Source: Actinacidiphila epipremni
GTDB lineage: Bacteria; Actinomycetota; Actinomycetes; Streptomycetales; Streptomycetaceae
NCBI RefSeq assembly: GCF_012034175.1
Contig: NZ_JAATEJ010000005.1
Location: 1 to 64,000 of the forward strand
Direction: 5' to 3'
Length of the DNA: 64,000 bases
The notes under the pieces were generated by a model, which searched no databases, was not told the origin of the DNA, and worked only from the letters and a program-made list of their open reading frames with translations. How positions within the stretch are numbered: the stretch's first letter is position 1; each line of letters opens with the position of its first letter. Positions 29,093-37,176 of this stretch are shown in pieces. The position numbers and the translations under genes were made by a program.

Positions 29093-29566
29093 CTACGCCT
29101 GGCGCACCACGGTGAACGGGTAGCTCACGGTGCCCGATGCGGTCGGCGCGACGACCTCGCCGCGCAGCGTCTCGGCCTCGGTCGTGCCGGCCGCGCAGCT
29201 GACGGACATGACCCGGTAGGTCTCGGTGTCCACGCCGGTGGCGGGACCGGTGATGGTGTCGGCGTTGTTCCACTCCACGCCGCCGCCCGTGACCTCGTAG
29301 GTGCCGCGGCCGGCGCCCTGCCAGCCCTCCACCGTCCAGTTGGTCTCGACGGACTGCGGCGCCGCGAAGGTCACCGCGAGGGTGTCGCCGGGGGCGTTGT
29401 CGAAGGTGCCCTCGAAGGTGCCGGAGTAGTCGGCGGCCGAGGCACCGCAGGCGGCCTGGGCCTGCGCCGGGTCGGCGGCGACGGCCGGGCCGGCGGTCAG
29501 CAGCGCGGCGCTGAGCGGGGCGGCGGCGCACAGCAGCGACAGCGCGAGTCGTCGGTTTGCCATCAT
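29093..29566 (-). CDS. Small secreted protein, paralogue A
   Basis: 157-residue protein with a Sec signal peptide (MMANRRLALSLL, hydrophobic core, cleavage near AVAADPA). The mature part is about 125 residues and likely all-beta (SGTFEGTFDN, GDTLAVTF, NWTVEGWQGAGRGTYEV), with two or three cysteines. Function unknown. ATG 29566 is used because AAAGG lies about 9 bases upstream; the adjacent ATG 29563 is equally possible. It is a tandem duplicate of 29666-30124. Lying between the metallophore and zinc genes, it could be an extracellular binding protein, but that is speculation. Confidence 0.8.
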   Translation of the reverse strand: MMANRRLALSLLCAAAPLSAALLTAGPAVAADPAQAQAACGASAADYSGTFEGTFDNAPGDTLAVTFAAPQSVETNWTVEGWQGAGRGTYEVTGGGVEWNNADTITGPATGVDTETYRVMSVSCAAGTTEAETLRGEVVAPTASGTVSYPFTVVRQA

Positions 29567-29665
29567 GGAAGAACGCCTTTCTGCAGGAATGCTCATGGCT
29601 GTGGGGGGGTTGGCGCGGATACGGGGGTGTGCCCCGGAGTACGCGACGGGCGGAGCCGGCTGCGG

Positions 29666-30124
29666 CTAGGCGCGCTGGAGCACGAAGGGGATCTGCGCGT
29701 CGCCGGAGTCGACGAGGCCGGCGATCGAGGTGACCCGGCTGCCGCCGCCCTCGCACTGGACCTGAACGCTCTGGTAGACCTCGGAGTCCACGCCGGTGAG
29801 CGGCCCGGAGACGGTGCCGGAGTTCGTCCACTGCACGCTGCCAGGGCCGACGTCGAACTTGCCCTTGCCCTCGCCCTGCCAGCCCTGCACGCTCCACCGC
29901 GTCAGGACCGCGTCGGGCTCGGCGAACTGCACCCGGAGGGTGTCGCCCGACTCGTTGTCGAAGACGCCCAGGAAGGTGCCGGCGTAGTCGGCGGCCGAGG
30001 CGCCGCAGGCGGCTTCGGCCTGCGCCGGGTCGGCGGCGACGGCCGGGCCGGCGGTCAGCAGCGCGGCGCTGATCGGGGCGGCGGCGCACAGCAGCGACAG
30101 CGCGAGCCGTCGATTTGCCATCAT
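29666..30124 (-). CDS. Small secreted protein, paralogue B
   Basis: 152-residue secreted protein with almost the same signal peptide and first 15 mature residues as paralogue A (AACGASAADYAGTF). It diverges further on, but the spacing of strands and glycines stays the same. The Shine-Dalgarno region GAAAGAAAGGCG also matches that of its twin, so the duplication included the leader. Function unknown. The upstream gap 30125-30384 (260 bases) holds no gene and one weak Zur-like dyad. Confidence 0.8.
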   Translation of the reverse strand: MMANRRLALSLLCAAAPISAALLTAGPAVAADPAQAEAACGASAADYAGTFLGVFDNESGDTLRVQFAEPDAVLTRWSVQGWQGEGKGKFDVGPGSVQWTNSGTVSGPLTGVDSEVYQSVQVQCEGGGSRVTSIAGLVDSGDAQIPFVLQRA

Positions 30125-30373
30125 GAAAAAACGCCTTTCTTTCAAATTGCCCATGCGAATGGGCGGGGGTGCGCGCACCGCCGCTCGCATCGGAAATGTG
30201 AACGACGCACGCGAATTCGACAGAACTCTATCGCGGCCCGCACCGGCCGGGCCCGGCGAATCCGTAGCCCATTGGAATGAATCAAAAGGCCACCTCATCC
30301 GCTCAACCGCTTTTAGGGTATCGGCATGGAATTTCCCGCCGCCGAATACGCGCTCCGCCGGGCGGCCCATTCA

Positions 30374-30388
30374 GGAAAACCGTTTCAG
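30374..30388 (-). promoter_or_regulatory. Weak Zur-like dyad
   Basis: On the minus strand the 15-mer differs at only two positions from the stronger Zur-like site at 31220-31234 and contains GAAACGGTTTTC. It overlaps the methyltransferase stop, 250 bases before the secreted-protein gene, so a regulatory role is uncertain. Confidence 0.3.
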
Positions 30389-31161
30389 CCCTTGACGCCG
30401 ACGAGTACGCAGCTGTCGCCCACCTGCCAGACGGGGGTGACGTCGTGGAAGCCAGCCCGGCGCATCAGCCGGGCGTGGTCGTCGGCGGTGAGGTGCCAGC
30501 GGGCCGAGTGGCCGCGGCCGGCCTTCTCCCGCAGTTCCCGCTGGGCGAAGAGCGGGGCGAGCAGTGGATCCTTCGCCGCCGCCCGCCACCATGCGTGCCA
30601 GTCCTCGGCCGTCCGGCCGCCGGACCGCTCCGACCGCTCGGCCCGGCACCGCCCCACGTGCGCGGTCAGCCGCGAGCAGGAGGCCGAACGGGGCGGGAAG
30701 TGGTCGCCGTTGACCACGACACCGCCGGGGCGGAGCAGCCCGGCCAGCTGCCGGTAGGTGCGCAGCAGGGCCGGCTCGGACAGGTAGTGCAGCGCGGTCG
30801 TGGACACCGCCGCGTCCAGCGGGCCGGCCAGGTCGAGCGCGTCGGTCCACCCGTGCTCGCCGATGACCGCGTCCACGTAGCGGGCGGCGGCGCCGTTGTG
30901 CGCGCGGCCGAGCGCGAGCAGCACCGGGTCCATGTCCACGGCCACGATGTCCGCGGCCGGCATCCTGGCGGCGAGCCGGACGGCGAGCGAGCCGGGTCCG
31001 CATCCCAGGTCCAGCAGCAGCGGCGCCGGCCGGCCGGCGACGACATGCTCGACGACGTCGGCGATGACGGTGAAGCGTTCCTCCCGGTCCACCGCGTAGT
31101 GCTGCTGCTGGCGTTCCCAGCGCTCCACCCACGCCTTGGCCGCGACCGTGCTCACACCCAT
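30385..31161 (-). CDS. SAM-dependent methyltransferase
   Basis: 258-residue class I methyltransferase with motif I LLLDLGCGPGSLAVRL (near 47), DIVAVDMDP (acidic ribose-binding residue) and LLRPGGVVVNGDHF. The C-terminus carries a family-typical WHLTADDHARLMRRAGF. It has its own promoter with a Zur-like box between the upstream desulfurase stop and its start, so it may be expressed on zinc limitation separately from, or in addition to, the PLP operon. Substrate unknown. Confidence 0.82.
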   Translation of the reverse strand: MGVSTVAAKAWVERWERQQQHYAVDREERFTVIADVVEHVVAGRPAPLLLDLGCGPGSLAVRLAARMPAADIVAVDMDPVLLALGRAHNGAAARYVDAVIGEHGWTDALDLAGPLDAAVSTTALHYLSEPALLRTYRQLAGLLRPGGVVVNGDHFPPRSASCSRLTAHVGRCRAERSERSGGRTAEDWHAWWRAAAKDPLLAPLFAQRELREKAGRGHSARWHLTADDHARLMRRAGFHDVTPVWQVGDSCVLVGVKG

Positions 31162-31207
31162 GGCAGATGGCCACCTCTTTCGCTCGTGACCCCGCGCGGG
31201 TCAGGAA

Positions 31208-31240
31208 CGAATCTACATCCGGAAACGGTTTTCATTGCAA
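31208..31240 (-). promoter_or_regulatory. Zur-like operator with promoter for the methyltransferase
   Basis: The minus strand reads TTGCAA, a Zur-like 15-mer (31220-31234) and a TAGATT -10 (31215-31210), giving a leader of about 42 bases. The box lies between the -35 and -10 positions, where a repressor would block polymerase. The whole 33-base element recurs with four differences at 45135-45167. Confidence 0.6.
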
Positions 31241-31241
31241 C

Positions 31242-32474
31242 TCAGCTCAGCGTGGCGAGCACGCCGGCGAGCCGCTCGACCTCCTCTTCCGTGTTGTACA
31301 CGTGCAGGCTGACCCGGACCACCGCGCGGTCGTCCGCGCCCGACTGGCACAGGCTGTCGGCACGCACCATGAACCCGTGGCTGAACAGGACGAACCCCAG
31401 GTCGTCGGAGGGGATGCCGCGGTGCCGCAGCGAGACGATGCCGCGCCGGCGCTGCTGCGGCGGCAGCGCGGTGTCGGCGCCCAGGCTCGCCTGGCAGCCG
31501 AGGATCTCGTACGCCGGCAGGTGCCGCAGCCGGTCCGTGAGCCGGGTCGCCAGCGCGGTGGTCCAGTCGGCGATGCGCTCGGGGCCGGCCGCGTCGAGCC
31601 AGTCCAGGGCAGCCGCAAGCGACGCGATGCCGACCGTGTTGGGGGTGCCCGGCCAGCCGCCGGGGCGCAGGGCGGGCCCGCGGGCGCCGCGCGCCCAGAT
31701 CGCCCCGGTGCCGGGCAGCGCGAGTGCCTTGTGGCCGGAGAAGACCACGAAGTCGACGTCCAGGCCGCCGGGGCCGAGCCGGATCGGCTGGTGCCCGACG
31801 CTTTGCGCGGCGTCCAGGCAGATGGGCACGTCGGGGCCGACCGCGGCGCGGATGCGCTGGACGTTCATGTCGCCGCCGTAGACGTGGTGGACGTGCGTGG
31901 CCGCGACGAACCGGGTGCGCGGCCCCACCAGGGCGGCAAGGGCCCGGTGGTCGTAGTCGAAGGACTCCGCCTGCACGGGCAGCGCCCGCACCTGTACCCG
32001 CACGCCGCGGGCGGCGAGCAGCGCCTGCGCCTCCCGCCAGGGGTCGAGGTTGGCGCGGTGGTCGGTGAAGGGCACGAAGATCTCGTCGCCGTCGGCCAGG
32101 TGGGTGGTGAGCCAGTCGCGGGCGATGATCCGCAGGCCCTCCGTCGTACCGCTGGTGAAGTGCACGGAGGAGCGGTCGGGGTCGGGGTCGCCGAGGAAGT
32201 CCTTGACGCGGCGGCGGGTGCGTTCCACCATCCGGGTCGTCTCGTTGGCCCACGGGTAGGTGCCGCGCCCGGCGTTCGCGTTGGTGGTGGTCAGGTACGC
32301 GTGCACGGCGTCCAGGACCGCCTGCGGCTTCTGCGAGGTGGCGGCGCTGTCGAGGTAGGCCAGGCCGGGGTGGCCGGTCACGATGGGGAACTGCCGCCGC
32401 AGGTCCCGCTGCCAGCCGGCGAGCTCGTCCTCTTCCTCCCGCCGGCCGCCCGGTGCGGGCTCGGCGGCGCTCAC
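31242..32474 (-). CDS. SufS/CsdA-like aminotransferase class V (cysteine desulfurase)
   Basis: 410-residue PLP enzyme close to SufS. Motifs are GLAYLDSAATSQKP, FTSGTTEG, ATHVHHVYG, the PLP lysine in FVVFSGHKALALP, and an active loop with one cysteine (SLCQSG) where SufS has a Cys-Ala-Gln-Pro loop. The cysteine remains, but the preceding His pair is missing, so the sulfur acceptor or substrate may differ. The GTG start overlaps the stop of the cysteine synthase-rhodanese gene. The neighbouring rhodanese suggests persulfide transfer within this operon. It may also supply sulfur for a small molecule rather than for Fe-S assembly. Confidence 0.8.
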   Translation of the reverse strand: MSAAEPAPGGRREEEDELAGWQRDLRRQFPIVTGHPGLAYLDSAATSQKPQAVLDAVHAYLTTTNANAGRGTYPWANETTRMVERTRRRVKDFLGDPDPDRSSVHFTSGTTEGLRIIARDWLTTHLADGDEIFVPFTDHRANLDPWREAQALLAARGVRVQVRALPVQAESFDYDHRALAALVGPRTRFVAATHVHHVYGGDMNVQRIRAAVGPDVPICLDAAQSVGHQPIRLGPGGLDVDFVVFSGHKALALPGTGAIWARGARGPALRPGGWPGTPNTVGIASLAAALDWLDAAGPERIADWTTALATRLTDRLRHLPAYEILGCQASLGADTALPPQQRRRGIVSLRHRGIPSDDLGFVLFSHGFMVRADSLCQSGADDRAVVRVSLHVYNTEEEVERLAGVLATLS

Positions 32475-33811
32475 TCGTGCACCAGGGGCGCGCCCGCGTC
32501 GCGCCAGCCGACGATGCCGCCGGCGAGGCTGCGGACGTCCGGATGGCCCATGCGGGTGAGCAGGGCGGCATACCGTACGGACTTCTCGCCGACCGGGCAG
32601 GCCAGCAGCACCGGCCGGCTCTTGCTGAACGGCAGGCCGCCGCGCAGCAGTTCGTCGAAGAGCTCGTCGACGATGTTCACCGAGCCCTCGATGTGCAGGG
32701 CGGCGTAGGCGTGCGGGCCGCGCAGGTCCACCACGAGCGGCCGGGACTCCGCGCCGCCCAGCCACTCCCGGGCCTCCGCCACCTCGACGACCTTCACCGG
32801 CTCTCGCGGCGGTACGTCGTCGGGCGAGGTGAGGGGCGCGGCGGCGCGGGTGGCGGCGCCCAGCAGCTCCGGGCGCCGGGCACGCACGTAGCTGAGATAG
32901 CTCTCCGCCCGGTCGCAGACGATGAAGACGGCCGCCCGGCGCTCGTCGCCGCCGAGTCCGGCGTCCACCCGGCGCAGCCGGCGTACCGCGCCGTGGTAGG
33001 CGGCGCCGCCGGTCGGCCCGGACAGGATGCCGCAGCGGCGGATGAGGGTGAGCATCCCGTCGATGGCCTCCTGGGAGGTCACCGGCTCGATGGTGTCGTA
33101 GGTCCCGGGGTCGAACAGGCCCACCTGGTGGACCTCGTCGATGGTGCGGATGCCGGGGATGAAGTCGGACTTGTCGGCGACCAGGCCCAGCACCTTTACC
33201 GACGGGTCCTGGGCGCGCAGCACCTTGGCCACGCCGGTGGAGGAGCCGGCGGTCCCGACGCAGGCCACGAACCAGTCCGGCGCCTTCCCGTCCAGGTCCG
33301 CGACGATCTCCGGACCCGTGCCGGCGGCATGCGCCTCCACGTTGAGCGGGTTGTAGTACTGGTCGGTGTGCAGATAGCTGCCGCCGGGCTCGGACAGCGC
33401 CTGGTGGAAGCGGGTGAGCGGGTCCTCGGTGTCGGTCGGGTCCAGGCACTCGCTGCGGCCGGGCAGTTCCTCGATCTCCGCGCCGAGCAGCAGGAGCAGC
33501 TCCTTGACCTCGGGCACCCGCATGCGGTTGGTGACGCTCTTGAAGCCCAGCCCGTGCATACCGGCCAGCAGCGCCAGGGCCTTGGCGGTGTTGCCGCTGG
33601 AGAGCTCGACCACCGTTCCCCGGCCGGTCGCGGCGGCCTCGGCGAGCAGCGGGCGCGCCATGTGCCAGGCCGGCCGGTCCTTGACCGAGCCGAAGGGGTT
33701 GAGCATCTCCAGCTTGGCGTACAGGTCGATGTGCCGCAGGCCGTGCACCGCCGGATCGATGCGCACCAGCGGGGTGTTGCCGATGGCCTCGGTGATGCTG
33801 TCGTACCTCAC
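32471..33811 (-). CDS. Cysteine synthase-like PLP enzyme fused to a rhodanese
   Basis: 446-residue fusion. Residues 1-310 are a fold-type II PLP enzyme of the cysteine synthase / cystathionine beta-synthase group (TPLVRIDPAV, LNPFGSVKDRPAW with the PLP lysine, SSGNTAKALA, CVGTAGSSTG). Residues about 340-446 are a rhodanese domain with the active loop CPVGEKS. It probably performs a beta-replacement on an activated serine, with the rhodanese passing or accepting a persulfide. SbnA (2,3-diaminopropionate synthesis) is a distant analogue of such specialised synthases. The GTG start overlaps the previous stop (GTGA). Confidence 0.82.
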   Translation of the reverse strand: MRYDSITEAIGNTPLVRIDPAVHGLRHIDLYAKLEMLNPFGSVKDRPAWHMARPLLAEAAATGRGTVVELSSGNTAKALALLAGMHGLGFKSVTNRMRVPEVKELLLLLGAEIEELPGRSECLDPTDTEDPLTRFHQALSEPGGSYLHTDQYYNPLNVEAHAAGTGPEIVADLDGKAPDWFVACVGTAGSSTGVAKVLRAQDPSVKVLGLVADKSDFIPGIRTIDEVHQVGLFDPGTYDTIEPVTSQEAIDGMLTLIRRCGILSGPTGGAAYHGAVRRLRRVDAGLGGDERRAAVFIVCDRAESYLSYVRARRPELLGAATRAAAPLTSPDDVPPREPVKVVEVAEAREWLGGAESRPLVVDLRGPHAYAALHIEGSVNIVDELFDELLRGGLPFSKSRPVLLACPVGEKSVRYAALLTRMGHPDVRSLAGGIVGWRDAGAPLVHE

Positions 33812-35340
33812 GCCCGCTCCCCTTCCGGCCGCCGCTCGCGCTCCTGCTGCGGTGCCCCGTCCTCGTCCGTGCCGCCCGCCGGCCAGTAGTCCTCGTCCGG
33901 GCACCACCGCCAGCCGTCGCCGTGCCGCCGGACCGCGACGGTGCGGGCGGCCGGCTGCATCTGCGCCCGGTGGGCGCGGAAGTCCATCGCGTAGCCGGCG
34001 GTGTTGACGAAGGCCAGCAGGTCGCCCGGGCGGGGCAGGCGCGGCAGGAAGACCTTGCGGCGGGTCAGCAGATCGGCCTCCAGGCACAGATTGCCGGCCA
34101 GGTACACCCCCGCGGGCTCGCCCGGCGGCGCTCCGCCGGGCCCGCGCGGCACCAGCACCGGGTCCACCAGGACGCCGTGCTCCTCCAGGCTGATGTCGCC
34201 GGCGTTGGCCGCGAGCCGCACGATGCGCTCGCCGTCGCCGCCGGGGGCCGGGCGCACCTCCACCACGCGGGCCAGCGACAGCCCGCACTGGTCGACCAGG
34301 GCGCGGCCCGGCTCGGTGTGCAGCTCGTGCAGGTGCTCCAGCAGCAAGGTGGCCGCCGGGCGGCCGAACGACGGGGCGGTGTGCCGCAGCAGCTCGTCGA
34401 GGTAGGCCGGTCCCGAGACGGCGCGATGTGCGGGGTAGAGCGCGGCGGCGCCGCGCACGGTGCCGTTCTCGTGCCGCAGCCCGTACCCGTGGCCGCGCCA
34501 GGTGAGCGGCGGCCTCGCGCCTCTGACGGCGTCGGTGAGCGCGGTCGTCCAGCGGTCCCACTCCCCCGCGTCCTCGACGTAGCCGACGCCGAAGCCGCCG
34601 CCGACGTCGACCGCGCGGGGGTGCAGGCCGTGGGCGAGGCAGGAGTCCATCACCTCCACGCAGCGTTCGAGCGCCCGCACCTTCTCGTCCAGGCCCACGG
34701 TGTCCAGGTGGTAGCCGATCCCGGTCAGCTCCACCGCGTCGCGGTGCCGTGCCGCGGCGGCCACCAGGGCGTCCGCCTCGCCGGCCGGGGTGCCGAAGCG
34801 GCTGCGCCGGGCGAGCAGCCGTACGCCGCCGGCGGAGCCGCGGCCCTCCTCGAACGCGCTCAGCCGCAGCACGACCGGCACCGGAGCGAAGCCGCAGGTG
34901 CGCACCAGCGCGGCCAGGCGCTCCAGCTCGCCCGGCGAGTCGATGTTGACGGTCGCGCCGACCCGGGCGGCGAGCCACCGGAACCGCGCGTCCTTGGGGC
35001 CGGTGGCCATGATCCTGTCGGCGGTGAACCCGCACCCCAGCGCGTGCGACAGCTCCGCGACGGAGGCGACGTCCGCGCCGATCCGCGGCCCGGCCGCCGC
35101 CAGTTCGCGCAGCAGCGCGCTGGAACGATTCGCCTTGTGCGCGAAGTACACCCGGCCGCCGAGGCGGTGGCGGCGGTAGACCGCGAGGAAGGCGCCGGCG
35201 TTGTCCACCGCGCGCTGCGGGGCGAGGACGTTGAGCGGGGAACCGAGGCCGTCGGCCAGGGAGTGCAGCAGGGCCCCGTCCGCCAGCAGCGAGGCGAGCG
35301 GCTCCTCGGCCCGCGGCCTGAGGTAGAGCGGCTGGACCAA
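33808..35340 (-). CDS. Alanine-racemase-fold PLP decarboxylase (diaminopimelate decarboxylase-like)
   Basis: 510-residue fold-type III PLP enzyme. GRVYFAHKANRSSA holds the PLP lysine, VDVGGGFGVGY is the phosphate-binding loop, EPGRALVDQCG and NLCLEADLL form the substrate pocket, and FVNTAGYAMDF ends the catalytic part. The family decarboxylates D-stereocentre amino acids such as diaminopimelate, and SbnH-like members act in siderophore pathways. It is the first gene of the PLP/sulfur operon. The start is a rare TTG with AAGGAG upstream; no ATG or GTG fits the conserved N-terminus. A Zur-like site lies 67 bases upstream. Confidence 0.82.
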   Translation of the reverse strand: MVQPLYLRPRAEEPLASLLADGALLHSLADGLGSPLNVLAPQRAVDNAGAFLAVYRRHRLGGRVYFAHKANRSSALLRELAAAGPRIGADVASVAELSHALGCGFTADRIMATGPKDARFRWLAARVGATVNIDSPGELERLAALVRTCGFAPVPVVLRLSAFEEGRGSAGGVRLLARRSRFGTPAGEADALVAAAARHRDAVELTGIGYHLDTVGLDEKVRALERCVEVMDSCLAHGLHPRAVDVGGGFGVGYVEDAGEWDRWTTALTDAVRGARPPLTWRGHGYGLRHENGTVRGAAALYPAHRAVSGPAYLDELLRHTAPSFGRPAATLLLEHLHELHTEPGRALVDQCGLSLARVVEVRPAPGGDGERIVRLAANAGDISLEEHGVLVDPVLVPRGPGGAPPGEPAGVYLAGNLCLEADLLTRRKVFLPRLPRPGDLLAFVNTAGYAMDFRAHRAQMQPAARTVAVRRHGDGWRWCPDEDYWPAGGTDEDGAPQQERERRPEGERA

Positions 35341-35406
35341 GGCCGGTAGCTCCTTCCGCGCGGCGGACGGGCGGGCGGCGGTACCGCCGCGCCCGTCAAC
35401 GCCAAT

Positions 35407-35421
35407 TGGAAACGAATATCA
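35407..35421. promoter_or_regulatory. Zur-like box before the PLP/sulfur operon
   Basis: TGGAAACGAATATCA matches 11 of 15 positions of the dyad TGAAAATGATTTTCA (Zur consensus, recalled from memory). It lies in the divergent region between the decarboxylase operon and the second Fur/Zur gene. Confidence 0.5.
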
Positions 35422-35525
35422 CAACAACATGATCACGCAGGTGACAGCCTGTCAAGAGCCGCCCCCTGGAGCGGCCTTGGCGCCGGGGCGGGCACGCACC
35501 GGACATCCGTCCATTCACATAGTCA

Positions 35526-35540
35526 TGGAAACCATGTTCA
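35526..35540. promoter_or_regulatory. Zur-like box before the second Fur/Zur gene
   Basis: TGGAAACCATGTTCA matches 11 of 15 positions. It exactly fills the 17-base spacer in front of a TACCGT -10 (35543-35548), suggesting autoregulation. Confidence 0.5.
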
Positions 35541-35590
35541 ATTACCGTGCGATGTGGACCACTCCCAGCACCAGCGGAGGTAAGCGCGCC

Positions 35591-36019
35591 ATGCACGACC
35601 CACCAGTCGCCGGGCCGCCGCCGGCCTGGCGCGCGACCCGGCAGCGCAACGCCGTACTGCGCACCCTGGGCGACCGCCCCGGCTTCACCTCCGCGCGCGA
35701 ACTGCACGACGCGCTGGCGAAGGACGGCTCGACGGCCGGGCTGACCACGGTCTACCGCACCTTGCAGACCCTGGAGCGGCGCGGCCTCGTCGACGTCGTA
35801 CGGGACAGGTCCGGCGAGCGGCTCTACCGCCTGCGCCCCTCGGACGGGCACCGCCACTACCTGGTCTGCCGGCACTGCGGCCTCAGCCTGGCCCTGGACT
35901 CCGACGCGGTGGAGCAGTGGGCGGGCGCGGTGGCCGCCGCCACCGGGTTCGCCGAGCTCGAGCACACCGTGGAGCTCACCGGGGTCTGCCGGGACTGCCG
36001 GCCGCCGGCCGGCCGGTGA
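35591..36019 (+). CDS. Fur/Zur-family regulator, second copy
   Basis: 142-residue metalloregulator. The winged helix spans residues 10-85 (TTVYRTLQTLERRGLVD), and the dimerisation domain holds HRHYLVCRHCG and CRDC, the two CxxC pairs of the structural zinc site. It resembles Zur (39388-39798), but the region before the histidines reads YRLRPSDGHRHYL: the cysteine that in Streptomyces Zur ligates the adjustable sensing site is absent. It may sense a different metal or a different zinc range. The ATG is preceded by GGAGG 10 bases away. It sits between two Zur-boxed operons and is probably autoregulated. Confidence 0.85.
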   Translation: MHDPPVAGPPPAWRATRQRNAVLRTLGDRPGFTSARELHDALAKDGSTAGLTTVYRTLQTLERRGLVDVVRDRSGERLYRLRPSDGHRHYLVCRHCGLSLALDSDAVEQWAGAVAAATGFAELEHTVELTGVCRDCRPPAGR

Positions 36020-36075
36020 GCACCCGGCGGGCAGGCGGCGCGCACGCGGCGAGCGCCGGCGAGTGCATCAAGTCT

Positions 36076-36090
36076 TGGCAACGATTTTCA
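36076..36090 (+). promoter_or_regulatory. Zur-like box 1 upstream of znuA
   Basis: TGGCAACGATTTTCA agrees with the Zur dyad at 12 of 15 positions. A TATGGT -10-like hexamer follows at 36107-36112. Confidence 0.6.
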
Positions 36091-36114
36091 TATCAGCGGG
36101 TTCTGGTATGGTCG

Positions 36115-36129
36115 TGACATTCATTTTCA
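36115..36129 (+). promoter_or_regulatory. Zur-like box 2 upstream of znuA
   Basis: TGACATTCATTTTCA agrees at 12 of 15 positions and touches a TAACGT -10-like hexamer (36132-36137). Two tandem boxes 39 bases apart suggest tight or graded repression of znuABC. Confidence 0.6.
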
Positions 36130-36210
36130 TCTAACGTGATCGCTGCCCGGCCCCACCACGGCCGGGCCCGCACGTGAAGAGTTCCGTACCGAGTCCGTCG
36201 TGGAGGACCC

Positions 36211-37176
36211 ATGCACTCGTCCCCGTCCCGCAGCCTGGCGCTCATCGTCGGCGCCGGCGCGTCCTTGGCCCTTGTGGCAGGCTGCGGCAGTTCGTCGGAC
36301 TCCGGAAGCGACGACGGCTCCCCGTCGGCCTCGTCCTCGGCCTCGTCGCCGGCTTCCGCCCCCGCGTCCAGGATCGCCGTGGTCGCCTCGACGAACGTCT
36401 ACGGCGACATCGTCGGGCGGATAGGCGCCGACAAGGTCGACGTCACCTCGATCATCAGCGACCCCGACCAGGACCCGCACTCCTACGAGGCCAACACCCA
36501 GAACCAGTTGACCCTGTCCAAGGCGAAGGTCGTGATCGAGAACGGCGGCGGCTACGACGACTTCATCGACCGGATGCTCAAGAGCGGCAACTCCTCCGCC
36601 GAGGTGATCAACGCCGTCGAGGTCTCCGGGAAGACCGCCCCGGAGGGCGGCGAACTCAACGAGCACGTCTGGTACGACTTCCCGACCGTCGCCAAGCTCG
36701 CCGACAGCATCGCCGCCGCGCTGGGCAAGGCCGACCCGGGCGACGCCGCCGCGTTCACCGCGAACGCCGCGGCCTTCAAGGACCAGCTCGCGCCGCTGGA
36801 GGCCAAGGAGGCGCAGATCAAGCAGCAGCACGGCGGCGAGGGCATCGGCATCACCGAGCCCGTACCGCTGTACATGACCGCGGCGAGCGGGCTGGTCAAC
36901 AAGACGCCCGAGGAGTTCAGCGAGGGCATCGAGGAGGGCAGCGACGTGTCCCCGAAGGTGCTGCAGGAGACCCTCGCCCTCTACAGAGGCAAGCAGGTCA
37001 AGGCGCTGGTCTACAACGCGCAGACCTCGGGACCGCAGACGGAGAAGGTCAAGGACGCGGCGAAGGCGGCCGGCATCCCGGTCGTCCCGGTGACCGAGAC
37101 GCTGCCCGACGGCAAGGACTACCTCGGCTGGATGACGGCGAACGTCGACGCGCTCGCGAGCGCGCTCGCCCAGTGA
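36211..37176 (+). CDS. znuA: Zinc ABC transporter substrate-binding lipoprotein
   Basis: 321-residue cluster A-I binding protein. The N-terminus is a lipoprotein signal (LVAGCGSS lipobox), followed by a Ser/Ala linker. Metal ligands can be read in DPHSYEA (His) and NEHVWYD (His), and an Asp is likely in LPDGKDYLG. At the third position it has Glu (GIGITEPVPLY), as in Mn-binding PsaA, not the His of E. coli ZnuA. It also lacks the His-rich loop of many zinc proteins. The two Zur-like boxes upstream and the neighbours still favour zinc. Its stop overlaps the ATPase GTG. Confidence 0.9.
   Translation: MHSSPSRSLALIVGAGASLALVAGCGSSSDSGSDDGSPSASSSASSPASAPASRIAVVASTNVYGDIVGRIGADKVDVTSIISDPDQDPHSYEANTQNQLTLSKAKVVIENGGGYDDFIDRMLKSGNSSAEVINAVEVSGKTAPEGGELNEHVWYDFPTVAKLADSIAAALGKADPGDAAAFTANAAAFKDQLAPLEAKEAQIKQQHGGEGIGITEPVPLYMTAASGLVNKTPEEFSEGIEEGSDVSPKVLQETLALYRGKQVKALVYNAQTSGPQTEKVKDAAKAAGIPVVPVTETLPDGKDYLGWMTANVDALASALAQ

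Noticed and set aside
31242..32474. Housekeeping SufS of the SUF operon
   Set aside because: No sufBCD or sufU genes adjoin it. It is coupled to the synthase-rhodanese gene, and its active loop differs from SufS.
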